Assembly (NCBI RefSeq): GCF_900604485.1
Contig: NZ_UWOP01000001.1
Coordinates: forward strand, 729,501 to 793,500
From: Enterococcus mediterraneensis
GTDB lineage: Bacteria > Bacillota > Bacilli > Lactobacillales > Enterococcaceae
Length of the DNA: 64,000 nucleotides
Reading direction: 5' to 3'
Every line of letters begins with the position of its first letter. Position 1 is the stretch's first letter. The notes beneath the pieces were generated by a model that saw only the letters and a program-made list of their open reading frames with translations, was not told the DNA's origin and did not search any database. Of this stretch, positions 39,521 to 48,389 are shown in pieces. Both the position numbers and the translations under genes were made by a program.

Positions 39521-41349
39521 TCCCACCAATCCCCCTCATACGGCTCGTAAGGCAGTGTGATAAAAAATGTCGATCCTTGTCCTTCTTTACTTTCCGCCCA
39601 TATCGCACCATTGTGTGCTTTCATTACTTCCCGCGAGATCGCCAAACCTAATCCTGTTCCGCCTTGTCGTCGTGCTCTTGCTTTATCGACACGGTAGAAT
39701 CGATCAAAGACTCGTTGAAGATCTTTTTTCGGAATCCCTAGTCCTTGGTCGCTAATGCTCAACATGACATTATTGTGAGTTTCCACCAAACGAACTTTGA
39801 TCGTACCGCCATCTGGCGAATATTTGATGGCATTGTTCATGATGTTGTCGATCACTTGGATCATCTTATCTGGATCGACTTCCACCCACAGCTCACGCTG
39901 CGTAAACTCCCGTTGGATCATGTATTTCTTTTCTTGGTTGGTCACCATCATATCGAAACGGTCCAATACAAAGCTCAATAATTCATTGAAATTCACGTAT
40001 TCTAATTGCAGTTGCGCATTTCCGCTATCCATCCGAGAAAGACTCAATAAGTCGTTGATCATACGGATCATTCGATCAGTCTCATCTAAAGTTACTTTTA
40101 AGAAATTCGGCGCGATCTCTTCGTCTTTCCATGCGCCTTCACTTAATGCTTCAATATAGCTGCGCATACTGGTCAACGGCGTCCGCAATTCGTGAGAGAC
40201 GTTGGAAACAAATTCCCGTCGTTCCTGCTCAGTCTTTTCTTGTTCAGTAACATCGTGCATAACGGCTACCAGACCACTGATAAAGCCTGATTCTCGTCGG
40301 ATCATAGAAAAATCCGTTCGTAAAATGATTTGTCCGCGATCCGGTGTTTCCCGTTCGATCAGGATCTCGTCAGGGTTTTCCAGGATTTGCCGCAGAGTAT
40401 ATTCTTCTTCGATGTCCAATAATTCCAACATTGATTGACCGATCACATCTTCACTTTGGACATTCAACAGCATCAAAGCCATTTCATTGATGGTGATGAT
40501 CTTCCCGCGGCGATCAGCGGCGATAACTCCGTCAGTCATGTGAGAAAGAACGCTGTCTAATCGATTTCGTTCTGATTCCATGGCGTCTTGCGTCTCCTCG
40601 ATCCGCTCCGCCAACAAGTTAAAAGATTCCGCCAATTGACCTAACTCGTCTTTTCCGTGGACCGCTACTTTCCGGCTGTAATCTCCGCGTGCGATGCGCA
40701 ATGCCTGTTCCTGCATCTCGCCGATGGGCTGTGTGATGGAACGGGAGACCAAGACAGCTACGATCATGGAGATCGCTGCTGCAATCAAGGAGGCGGTGAC
40801 GAAGATCAATGCCGTATCATAGATTTCTTCATATTTTTTTTCGATATCACTTTTAACGTATAGTGCCCCGATCACCGTATCACCTGTCGGGGATTGGATC
40901 GGCTGAACGTTGATGTACACTCGTTTTCCGGTATCTTCATCGATAGCTCGCGAGCTTTTCGTGGTGAAATCATTGATATCCCGATAATCATTTTTCTTAC
41001 CAATTACATTTTTGTCAGCGACATTCGTGGTCGCCCGCACGATCCCTTTTTCATCCACTACCCGCATCTCGATCATATCCGAAGACATGGTATTGTCTAA
41101 GATACGCTGGATCGTCGTGTTTTCTACATTCGTATCGGAATTATCTTTTTTGCTCAATTCAGAACCGACTGTCCCGGCAAGACTGGATACTTGCTGATTC
41201 ATGGTTTTCATGAAATTGTCGATGGTTGAGCGTTCCAATCCGCGAATAAAATACGCCCCGATAATCTCGATTGAAATCAACAAAATCAAGATAAAAGCGA
41301 GGGCGATTTTAAAGTTCACTGATTGAAAAAAGCGAACTTTTTTCTTCAT
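39517..41349 (-). CDS. walK: Sensor histidine kinase WalK
   Basis: 610 residues. Two membrane helices (13-35 and about 181-202) flank an extracellular sensor domain, then HAMP (about 203-255), PAS (about 262-370), HisKA with His386 in VSNVSHELRTPL, and the HATPase domain with NNAIKYSP, DQGLGIP and GTGLGLAI. Master sensor of wall metabolism, essential in most Firmicutes. 9 nt after walR. Confidence 0.98.
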   Translation of the reverse strand: MKKKVRFFQSVNFKIALAFILILLISIEIIGAYFIRGLERSTIDNFMKTMNQQVSSLAGTVGSELSKKDNSDTNVENTTIQRILDNTMSSDMIEMRVVDEKGIVRATTNVADKNVIGKKNDYRDINDFTTKSSRAIDEDTGKRVYINVQPIQSPTGDTVIGALYVKSDIEKKYEEIYDTALIFVTASLIAAAISMIVAVLVSRSITQPIGEMQEQALRIARGDYSRKVAVHGKDELGQLAESFNLLAERIEETQDAMESERNRLDSVLSHMTDGVIAADRRGKIITINEMALMLLNVQSEDVIGQSMLELLDIEEEYTLRQILENPDEILIERETPDRGQIILRTDFSMIRRESGFISGLVAVMHDVTEQEKTEQERREFVSNVSHELRTPLTSMRSYIEALSEGAWKDEEIAPNFLKVTLDETDRMIRMINDLLSLSRMDSGNAQLQLEYVNFNELLSFVLDRFDMMVTNQEKKYMIQREFTQRELWVEVDPDKMIQVIDNIMNNAIKYSPDGGTIKVRLVETHNNVMLSISDQGLGIPKKDLQRVFDRFYRVDKARARRQGGTGLGLAISREVMKAHNGAIWAESKEGQGSTFFITLPYEPYEGDWWE

Positions 41350-41358
41350 AATAATTGA

Positions 41359-42063
41359 TTACTCCTGTTCCGGGTTTCTTAAATAATAGCCCACACCCCG
41401 ACGAGTCACTAGGTAATTCGGGTGGCTTGGATTGTCTTCGATTTTTTCTCTCAGACGGCGTACTGTTACATCGACTGTACGCACATCGCCAAAATAATCA
41501 TAGCCCCAAACAGTTTGCAGCAAATGTTCACGGGTCATCACTTGACCGATATGTTTTGCAAGATAGTGGAGCAATTCAAATTCACGGTGTGTCAATTCAA
41601 TGGCTTCACCATTTTTCGTCACCATATAGGCATCTGGATGGATCGTTAGATCACCAATCGTCAAATCGGTATTGGCTGGTTCAGCCGCTTCCTTTGCAGC
41701 AGATGTTCCGCGGCGCAGATTCGCTTTTACGCGGGCTACTAATTCACGATTAGAGAACGGTTTTGTTACATAATCATCCGCCCCTAGTTCTAAGCCCAAT
41801 ACTTTATCGATTTCTGAATCTTTGGCCGTCACCATGATGATCGGCATATCAAAGGTTTTTCGTACTTCACGGGCTACTTCCAACCCATCGATTTTAGGCA
41901 ACATGAGATCCAACAGTATCAAATCTGGTTCTACTTCTTTTACTTTCTCTAAAGCTTCTTCACCATCATACGCGGTGTAAACTTCATATCCTTCTTTTGT
42001 GAGATTGAATTTGACGATATCCGAAATCGGCTTTTCATCGTCAACGACTAATATTTTTTTCAC
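41359..42063 (-). CDS. walR: Response regulator WalR
   Basis: 234 residues. Receiver domain with the phosphorylated Asp52 in [13 protein letters not shown]; OmpR-type winged helix with [20 protein letters not shown] linker, [25 protein letters not shown]. Binds TGTWAH repeats. First gene of the operon. Confidence 0.98.
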   Translation of the reverse strand: MKKILVVDDEKPISDIVKFNLTKEGYEVYTAYDGEEALEKVKEVEPDLILLDLMLPKIDGLEVAREVRKTFDMPIIMVTAKDSEIDKVLGLELGADDYVTKPFSNRELVARVKANLRRGTSAAKEAAEPANTDLTIGDLTIHPDAYMVTKNGEAIELTHREFELLHYLAKHIGQVMTREHLLQTVWGYDYFGDVRTVDVTVRRLREKIEDNPSHPNYLVTRRGVGYYLRNPEQE

Positions 42064-42274
42064 AAAGAGTCACCTCTCGATCTTTTTTGTCCTACTTATT
42101 ATACCTTATTTTCCTTTTTGTTTCATTAACGTCCCGGTTATTTAGGCCTTTCCTAATATTTTCTAAAATTAATAGAGGAAAAATGGGAGCATTACAGTTG
42201 ATAGACAGGTGACGGGCTGACTTATCTACAGATGAGTGAATTGTTTATGAACGATAGTTTTCTACATTAAGCAT

Positions 42275-42340
42275 AAAAAAGCTAAGGCACAAGTTAACGC
42301 TAATCAAGAATATGGCAGCTTGTTAACCTTGTGTCTTAGC
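42275..42340 (-). terminator. Terminator after the CPA2 antiporter gene
   Basis: GCTAAGaCACAAGgTTAAC pairs with GTTAACtTGTGcCTTAGC, followed by six T on the reverse strand. It stops read-through into walR. Confidence 0.8.
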
Positions 42341-42358
42341 CTCTTTCAGTATATGCCC

Positions 42359-43507
42359 TCAGTTATAGATCCGCTTGGTGAATGCTTTTAACACCAGCGG
42401 AGAAATCAACGTACTCAACAAAATAATCAAAACAAGCGGAGAATAAAATCTTTTTTCCACTAAACCTGCTTCATTGCCTATTTGCAAAATGATCAGCGCC
42501 ATTTCTCCTCGTGAGATCATCCCGGCACCCACCATCAAGGCACTGTTGTTGGAAAAACGAGAAATCTTCGCACCAAGAAAACCACCTGCCAGTTTTGAAA
42601 ACACTGCGATGAAAGTAAAGAGCAGCACAAAGGATAGTTGATCAAAAAATTGATCAAACGTAACTTCTAAACCGATACTTACAAAAAAGACCGGAATAAA
42701 AACCGCGTAACCCAAAGCTTCCACATTTGTTTGAACCGTATCTTTCACTTTTGTTTGTCCAACAGCTATACCAGCAAAAAATGCGCCAATGACAGAGCTT
42801 AGTCCAACAAAATCTGCGATATAAGACATCCCTAAACAGATGACCAACGAGACAATAATAATCGCTGAGTTTGCAAATAATCGTTGAGACAATTTCATCA
42901 GATATGGTGCAATCCATTTGACTAGAAGATAGATCCCTACAAAGTAAAGTACCTGTTCAATCAGCATTAATGGAAGATTAGAAGAGCTCGTCGTATCCTT
43001 CGTCAAAAAAGATAAGCTCAAGCTGAATACCAGAACGATCAAAATATCATCGATCACTGAGGCGCCTAAAATTGTGGATCCCTCTTTTGTATCAAGGGCT
43101 CGCAATTCTTTCAATACCTCTACGGAAATACTAACCGATGTTGCGGCCAGTATAATGCCAAAAAACAGTGACTCAATACTGTCTATTTGAAAGAGTTCAC
43201 CCGTTCCCCACCCGAGCAGAACAGGGAAAATGACACCAAAAACTGCGACGAGAATTGCTGGTTTTAAATATTTTTTAAGTAGCGAAAGATCACTCTCGAT
43301 CCCAGCAATAAACATCAACAAGATCACACCGATCTCTGAAAAATCATGAATGATCAAATCAGGATGGATCAGGTCTAAAACTCCCTTACCTAGCAAGACC
43401 CCCACAACCAACTGTCCGATGACTGCAGGAATCCCAAATCTCCTTGAAAAATGAGAAGAAAGCGTCGTTGTGACCAAAATCACGCATAAAATACCAATAA
43501 ATTCCAT
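42359..43507 (-). CDS. Cation:proton antiporter, CPA2 family (NapA/KefB-like)
   Basis: 382 residues, about 12 membrane segments, no C-terminal RCK domain. RRFGIPAVIGQLVVGVLLGKGVL, LMFIAGIESDL and GASVIDDILIV with the ion-binding Asp pair, then FFAGIAVG and GMISRGEMALI. Exports Na+ or K+ for protons. 15 nt after the BCCT gene, so the two may form an osmotic/ionic stress operon. Confidence 0.9.
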   Translation of the reverse strand: MEFIGILCVILVTTTLSSHFSRRFGIPAVIGQLVVGVLLGKGVLDLIHPDLIIHDFSEIGVILLMFIAGIESDLSLLKKYLKPAILVAVFGVIFPVLLGWGTGELFQIDSIESLFFGIILAATSVSISVEVLKELRALDTKEGSTILGASVIDDILIVLVFSLSLSFLTKDTTSSSNLPLMLIEQVLYFVGIYLLVKWIAPYLMKLSQRLFANSAIIIVSLVICLGMSYIADFVGLSSVIGAFFAGIAVGQTKVKDTVQTNVEALGYAVFIPVFFVSIGLEVTFDQFFDQLSFVLLFTFIAVFSKLAGGFLGAKISRFSNNSALMVGAGMISRGEMALIILQIGNEAGLVEKRFYSPLVLIILLSTLISPLVLKAFTKRIYN

Positions 43508-43522
43508 AGTAGACCTCCTTCG

Positions 43523-45040
43523 CTATAATTCTATTTTTTCCTTCTTTAGATTTGTCAAAAATTGTATAAGCATCATGACGATCACAAAAATAAATGGAAA
43601 TGAAGCAAGCACTGCTACTGCTTGAAGTGCGTCCAACCCGCCTGCATACAATAAAATTCCTGCAATAGAAGATTGAATGATCCCCCAGATGATTTTGATT
43701 TGTCTTGAAGGCGTTAAACTTCCATTTGAACTGAACATCCCAAGAACAAACGTCGCTGAATCAGCCGAGGTAATAAAGAAAGTAGAAATCAACAAGATAG
43801 CGATCCCTGTGATGATTTTCCCTAGGTTTCCGTAATCTGCCAGCATCGCAAACAAACCTGTTTCAGTTCCTTTTTCCTGAATCACCGCAATTAAATGTTT
43901 ATTTTTGAAAAGCTCTTGCCAAATTGCTGAACCACCAAAAACAGAAAACCATAAAAAAGTGAAAACCGTTGGCACGATCAAAACACCACTAATAAATTCT
44001 TTGATTGTTCTACCTTTAGAAATTCTAGCAATAAAAGACGAAACATAAGGAGACCATGAGATCCACCATGCCCAATAAAATAGTGTCCATTGATTGATCC
44101 ACTGTCTGCCAGAATCATCAAAGGGTGACATTCGGAAACTGATTTTTGATAAATCCTGAATGTAGTTGCCGATACTTTGGACGAACAGATCCAAAATATA
44201 AGAAGTAGGACCGATAAAAAGCACACCAAACATTAACGCAACGGCTAAAATAATATTTGCATTGCTTAACAGTTTGACACCCTTATCCAAACCAGTCGTC
44301 GCACTGATCAAATACAGAATAGTGACAAAAACAATAATCAATAATTGAATCAAAAACTCATTAGGAATCGAGCTGTTCAAAAAATTCAACCCACCGGCGA
44401 TTTGTTTTGCGCCAAGTCCCAATGAAGTAGCGACACCAAAGACAGTTGCAGTGATCGCTATGACATTTGTAAAAAGAGCGATTTTGGAGCGATATTTCTC
44501 TTTAAATATGTAGATCACGCTCTCACTGATCATTGCAGGTCGATCTTTTCGAAATGTCGTATAGGCAATGATCAATCCCAATATCGCGTAAAGAGACCAT
44601 GGTTGTAATCCCCAGTGGAAAAACGTATATGTCATGGATTCGCGCGCATTTTTCGCTAAATCTTGCGAAGGAACAGCAGGATCATATAAATGCTGCAACG
44701 GTTCAGCGACACCCCAAAAGATCAATCCGATTCCCATTCCTGCGCTAAAGAGCATCGCAAGCCATGAAATATAGCTGAATTGCGGAACATCTTCTTTCTT
44801 TCCTAATTTTATATCGCCATACTTAGAAAACAGTAGCCAGATACATAGGATGACAAAAAATACCATCAAAAGAACGTAAAGCCAACCAAACTTTGTTGAG
44901 ATAAAATCCTGAATATTTTTTGTTACAACACCAAGAGAAAGATTTCCGATCATTGACTCAGGAAAAATCCCCCACAAAGTGAATAAACAGCAGATCCCCA
45001 CTGATATAAAGTATACCTGATAATTATTTTTTTTCCTCAC
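43523..45040 (-). CDS. BCCT-family glycine betaine/carnitine/choline transporter
   Basis: 505 residues, twelve membrane segments. SAGMGIGLIFWGVAEPLQHL and TFFHWGLQPWSLYAILGL with the substrate-binding tryptophans, then FYWAWWISWSPYVSSFIARISKGRT, the BCCT signature. Imports compatible solutes driven by Na+ or H+. The C-terminal tail is short. Confidence 0.94.
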   Translation of the reverse strand: MRKKNNYQVYFISVGICCLFTLWGIFPESMIGNLSLGVVTKNIQDFISTKFGWLYVLLMVFFVILCIWLLFSKYGDIKLGKKEDVPQFSYISWLAMLFSAGMGIGLIFWGVAEPLQHLYDPAVPSQDLAKNARESMTYTFFHWGLQPWSLYAILGLIIAYTTFRKDRPAMISESVIYIFKEKYRSKIALFTNVIAITATVFGVATSLGLGAKQIAGGLNFLNSSIPNEFLIQLLIIVFVTILYLISATTGLDKGVKLLSNANIILAVALMFGVLFIGPTSYILDLFVQSIGNYIQDLSKISFRMSPFDDSGRQWINQWTLFYWAWWISWSPYVSSFIARISKGRTIKEFISGVLIVPTVFTFLWFSVFGGSAIWQELFKNKHLIAVIQEKGTETGLFAMLADYGNLGKIITGIAILLISTFFITSADSATFVLGMFSSNGSLTPSRQIKIIWGIIQSSIAGILLYAGGLDALQAVAVLASFPFIFVIVMMLIQFLTNLKKEKIEL

Positions 45041-45169
45041 TTAACCACCTCGACCTTTATTGATAAAAAAAACTAACGTGTTCTACTGTAACATAAAAAA
45101 AATCGACTTTCAAAATAGCCGATTGTTTGCTTCTATTCTTAAAAAAGGCTGATCAACCTCTTCAAAACC

Positions 45170-45231
45170 AAAAAAGAGAATGCGTAATTCGTCTTCGAAA
45201 CATCCGAAGATGCCGACGAATTACCATTCTC
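45170..45231 (-). terminator. Terminator after tRNA-Lys
   Basis: Long stem GAGAATGgTAATTCGTC with GACGAATTAcGCATTCTC followed by six T, 17 nt downstream of the tRNA. Confidence 0.88.
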
Positions 45232-45248
45232 GTGGGTTTGGCACCCAA

Positions 45249-45321
<73 letters not shown>

Positions 45322-45339
45322 AAGATTTAATACTTCAAT

Positions 45340-45368
45340 AGTTTAGCACTGCTTTATTTAAAATGCAA
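45340..45368 (-). promoter_or_regulatory. tRNA-Lys promoter
   Basis: Reverse strand TTGCAT, 17-nt spacer, TAAACT, ending 19 nt before the tRNA. Confidence 0.65.
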
Positions 45369-45509
45369 TATTCTAAATAAAAAAAATCGGTTGCATTCCT
45401 TACTTTTCAATGTAAAAAAAATGTGTTACGATATTCTTAGGTTATGTAGTTTCCAAAACTAGATAATAGATTTTTTACAATTATATTTAATAATTATCAG
45501 GAGAAAAAA

Positions 45510-46061
45510 ATGAATAGTATTAAACAAGAATTAGCTAACTGGGGAGAATCGTTGGAAGATTTTCATTTACCACGTTGGGATGCACTACCAGATCTCGAGC
45601 TTTATATGGATCAAGTCATCAAACTGATCGATCAATATTTGGCACCGGTCATCCGTCCTGAAAAACATACATTATTGACTTCATCAATGGTAAATAATTA
45701 TGTGAAACTCGGTCTGATCCCAGCCCCTCAAAAAAAGCGTTACACCCGTAAACATGTAGCCTTTCTCGTGGCTATTACGTCATTGAAACAAATTTTAACG
45801 ATCCCTGAAATCAAAGAAGGCATCATTTTTCAAGGGAAAATGTGCGGCATCCAAGAAGCTTATAATATTTTTTGCTATGAGCAAGAACAAGCGATCCACC
45901 GTATCGCCTATCAAGCACAAGGAAAACTCTATGAAGAAACCAGCAAAGATGCTGTAGAATTCATCGCGGTGCGTGCTGCGACACTTGCGTTTGCAAACAA
46001 GATGCTGGCTGAAAAAACGATTGCCTTAGAAACTGCATATATAAAGGAGCAAAAAACATGA
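45510..46061 (+). CDS. DUF1836 domain protein
   Basis: 183 residues. LPRWDALPDLELYMDQVIKLIDQYL and SSMVNNYVKLGLIPAPQKKRYTRKHVAFLVAIT are the DUF1836 pattern, a winged-helix-like fold resembling the MerR DNA-binding region. Possibly a transcription factor. Its end overlaps the degV start by 4 nt (ATGA), so the pair is translationally coupled. Confidence 0.85.
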   Translation: MNSIKQELANWGESLEDFHLPRWDALPDLELYMDQVIKLIDQYLAPVIRPEKHTLLTSSMVNNYVKLGLIPAPQKKRYTRKHVAFLVAITSLKQILTIPEIKEGIIFQGKMCGIQEAYNIFCYEQEQAIHRIAYQAQGKLYEETSKDAVEFIAVRAATLAFANKMLAEKTIALETAYIKEQKT

Positions 46062-46915
46062 ACAAAGAAAAAATCGCAATTTTAGTCGATTCTGGTACAG
46101 ATGTCCCAGAAGAAATCATGAAAGAAAAACAAATGTACATGATCCCGCTGAAAATCATCTATAAAGATGGAGAATATATCGATAAAGTCGAAATCACCGC
46201 TGAAGAGATCTACAGCCGCTTATCCGAAGAGATCCCCAGTACTTCTTTGCCATCAGGCGAAACCATCAATCAAATTTTCGATCAAATCAAAAAAGACGGC
46301 TATGAAAAAGTATTAGCAGTCACGATCTCTAGCGGTTTGAGCGGAACCCATAATATTGTTCGTCTTTTAGGAGAACAATACGATGGACTTGATGTGTATG
46401 TTTTAAACACCAAAAACATCGGAATCGGTGCCGGTCTGCAAGCAATTCGTGCAAGTGAATTATTGGAAACGGGTATGGATTTTGAAACGATCATCAAACA
46501 ATTGGAAGAAGAAGTTGCAAAAAGCAAAGTCTACTTCAATGTTGCAACTTTGGAATATCTGCAAAAAGGAGGACGGATCGGTCTCGTAGCTTCGATCTTA
46601 GGAACTGCCCTCAAATTGAATCCGATTATTTCATGTAACGATGAAGGAATCTATTATACTGTGTCCAAAGCGCGCGGTCGGCGAAAAAGTTTGGAAAAAA
46701 CATTGCATCTGATCCATAAATTTGTCGGCGATCATCGTAAAGTCCGTCTAGCTGTCGCTCACGGTGCGGCTTTTGAAGAAGCTGAAGAGATGAAAGCACA
46801 GCTTCAAAAAGATTTCCCTTGGGTGGAAGAATGGTATTTCGGCGAGATCTCTCCTGCTCTTGTTGTACACACCGGACCAGGATTGTTGGGTGTCGGTGCT
46901 CAATTATTAGACTAA
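46058..46915 (+). CDS. degV: DegV family fatty-acid-binding protein
   Basis: 285 residues. IAILVDSGTDVP, TSLPSGETI, TISSGLSGTHN and YLQKGGRI mark the DegV/FakB fold, which binds a fatty acid and presents it to the FakA kinase for phosphorylation. Which fatty acid is unknown. Confidence 0.93.
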   Translation: MNKEKIAILVDSGTDVPEEIMKEKQMYMIPLKIIYKDGEYIDKVEITAEEIYSRLSEEIPSTSLPSGETINQIFDQIKKDGYEKVLAVTISSGLSGTHNIVRLLGEQYDGLDVYVLNTKNIGIGAGLQAIRASELLETGMDFETIIKQLEEEVAKSKVYFNVATLEYLQKGGRIGLVASILGTALKLNPIISCNDEGIYYTVSKARGRRKSLEKTLHLIHKFVGDHRKVRLAVAHGAAFEEAEEMKAQLQKDFPWVEEWYFGEISPALVVHTGPGLLGVGAQLLD

Positions 46916-47035
46916 GGAACAAGTTTTACTGCTTGATCAGATAGGTATAACACATAAAAACATTGATTATGAGGGTAAAGGTGACTGATTCCACGTAAAA
47001 CTTGCTCCTTCTAAAATCAAATACGCAAAAAAAGA

Positions 47036-47069
47036 TAAATCCTGCGGAAAATTTCGCAGGATTTTTTTC
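47036..47069 (+). terminator. Terminator after degV
   Basis: AATCCTGCG pairs with CGCAGGATT around an 8-nt loop, then seven T. Confidence 0.83.
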
Positions 47070-47191
47070 GTTATATTTCAATCAAATAAAATAATTATTT
47101 TTATATAAAAAGATTAAAAATCAGCAAATTTTTGGCCTTCTTCTTGTAAGATGCGCTATGATGTGTTTAGCAATTTAGAAGGAGTTATTTT

Positions 47192-48193
47192 ATGAAAAAA
47201 TTTGTTTTAGCTTTTTTAGGTATTCTAGTATTTCTATGTATTACTGTTTTCTTAGCGTTTCAACTCTCTCCCCGTCCTGGCGTTTGGATCATTCGGCAAG
47301 GTTTCAAGCATGATCCTATTACAAATCAACAAAAATATGAGAAGGCCGCACCGACTGTTGAAACGATCCATAATATCAATTACACTTCAAGCTTTACCAA
47401 AAATTCAGCGGATATCTATTACAAAAAAGGTTCGACAAAACCTCAACCTACGATCTTTTGGCTTCACGGCGGCGGTTTTGTAGCCGGTGATAAAGAGGCT
47501 CTGAAAGAATATGCCACCTATCTTGTGAATGAAACCGGCTATACTGTTGTTTCATTGGACTATGAAGTAGCTCCTGACGCAAAATATCCGAGTCAAGTGA
47601 AGCAAACCCAAGAAGCCTATCAATATTTTAAAGAACAAGAAGCCCGCTACCCAATGATCGATTTTTCTAAAGTTATGTTTGGCGGTGATTCTGCCGGCGC
47701 ACAGATCGCCGCACAATTCGTTTTGATCCAAACCAATCCGGATTATCGTCAGGAAATAGATTTCCCACAAGTAGTTGCCCCTGAAACGATCAAGGGAGCT
47801 GTTTTATACTGCGGTCCTTATGATCTAAAACAAATTCTGAAAGAAAAATCCGATGATCGTTTTGTTCGTTTCTTTGTACAAACTGTTGGCTGGGCTTTAT
47901 CTGGCCAAAAAGACTGGAAAAACTGGTCGAAAGTCGATGAAATTTCTTTAGTGGATCATTTGACGAAAGATTATCCGCCAGTATTTGTTACAGACGGCAA
48001 CGCCTATTCTTTCCAAGAACAAGGAATTGCATTTGTTGATCGCTTGAATCAGCTTGGTGTTCCTACCGAAAGCTTGTTTTATAACAATGAGAAAAAAGCC
48101 GTCAATCATGAATATCAATTTGATTTCACAGATGAAAAAGCTTGGGATTGTTTTGATCAAACCGTTGCTTATATGCGGAATATCTTCGAATGA
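47192..48193 (+). CDS. Alpha/beta hydrolase, HSL/esterase type
   Basis: 333 residues. N-terminal membrane anchor or signal (5-25). WLHGGGFVAGD oxyanion motif, nucleophile Ser in GGDSAGAQIA, and a late NHEYQF carrying the catalytic His. Acts on acyl esters, probably at the outer face of the membrane. Substrate unknown. ATG behind AGAAGGAG; single gene. Confidence 0.88.
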   Translation: MKKFVLAFLGILVFLCITVFLAFQLSPRPGVWIIRQGFKHDPITNQQKYEKAAPTVETIHNINYTSSFTKNSADIYYKKGSTKPQPTIFWLHGGGFVAGDKEALKEYATYLVNETGYTVVSLDYEVAPDAKYPSQVKQTQEAYQYFKEQEARYPMIDFSKVMFGGDSAGAQIAAQFVLIQTNPDYRQEIDFPQVVAPETIKGAVLYCGPYDLKQILKEKSDDRFVRFFVQTVGWALSGQKDWKNWSKVDEISLVDHLTKDYPPVFVTDGNAYSFQEQGIAFVDRLNQLGVPTESLFYNNEKKAVNHEYQFDFTDEKAWDCFDQTVAYMRNIFE

Positions 48194-48197
48194 TCTA

Positions 48198-48259
48198 AAA
48201 AAGCTGAAACGATCTGGATAGCTAGTTAGCTCTATCCAAGATCGTTTCAGCTTTTTTTT
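48198..48259. terminator. Bidirectional terminator between esterase and feo operon
   Basis: AAGCTGAAACGAT pairs with ATCGTTTCAGCTT; T-runs on both strands. It overlaps the stop codon of the small Feo gene. Confidence 0.82.
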
Positions 48260-48389
48260 ATTTCACTTGTTCATGTTTCACGGGACAGCTTGTTTGACAG
48301 TCTTCGCAGCTATTGCCGCTTTTCAGCTGATGATAAATGATCCAGCCGGCACTGCCGAAAATCACGATACTCAATAATAGTGTTGCCAT
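48258..48389 (-). CDS. FeoB-associated Cys-rich membrane protein
   Basis: 43 residues, ATG overlapping the feoB stop as TAATG and preceded by GGGAG. One membrane segment (3-20, LLLSIVIFGSAGWIIYHQL) and a cysteine cluster CEDCQTSC near 30-37. It matches the short FeoB-associated family found after feoB in Firmicutes, with a FeoC-like position. May aid iron transfer or FeoB stability; the role is not proven. Confidence 0.88.
   Translation of the reverse strand: MATLLLSIVIFGSAGWIIYHQLKSGNSCEDCQTSCPVKHEQVK

Noticed and set aside
45170-45231. Insertion-element end because of the long inverted repeat
   Set aside because: The stem is followed by a T-run and lies right after the tRNA, so a terminator explains it fully.
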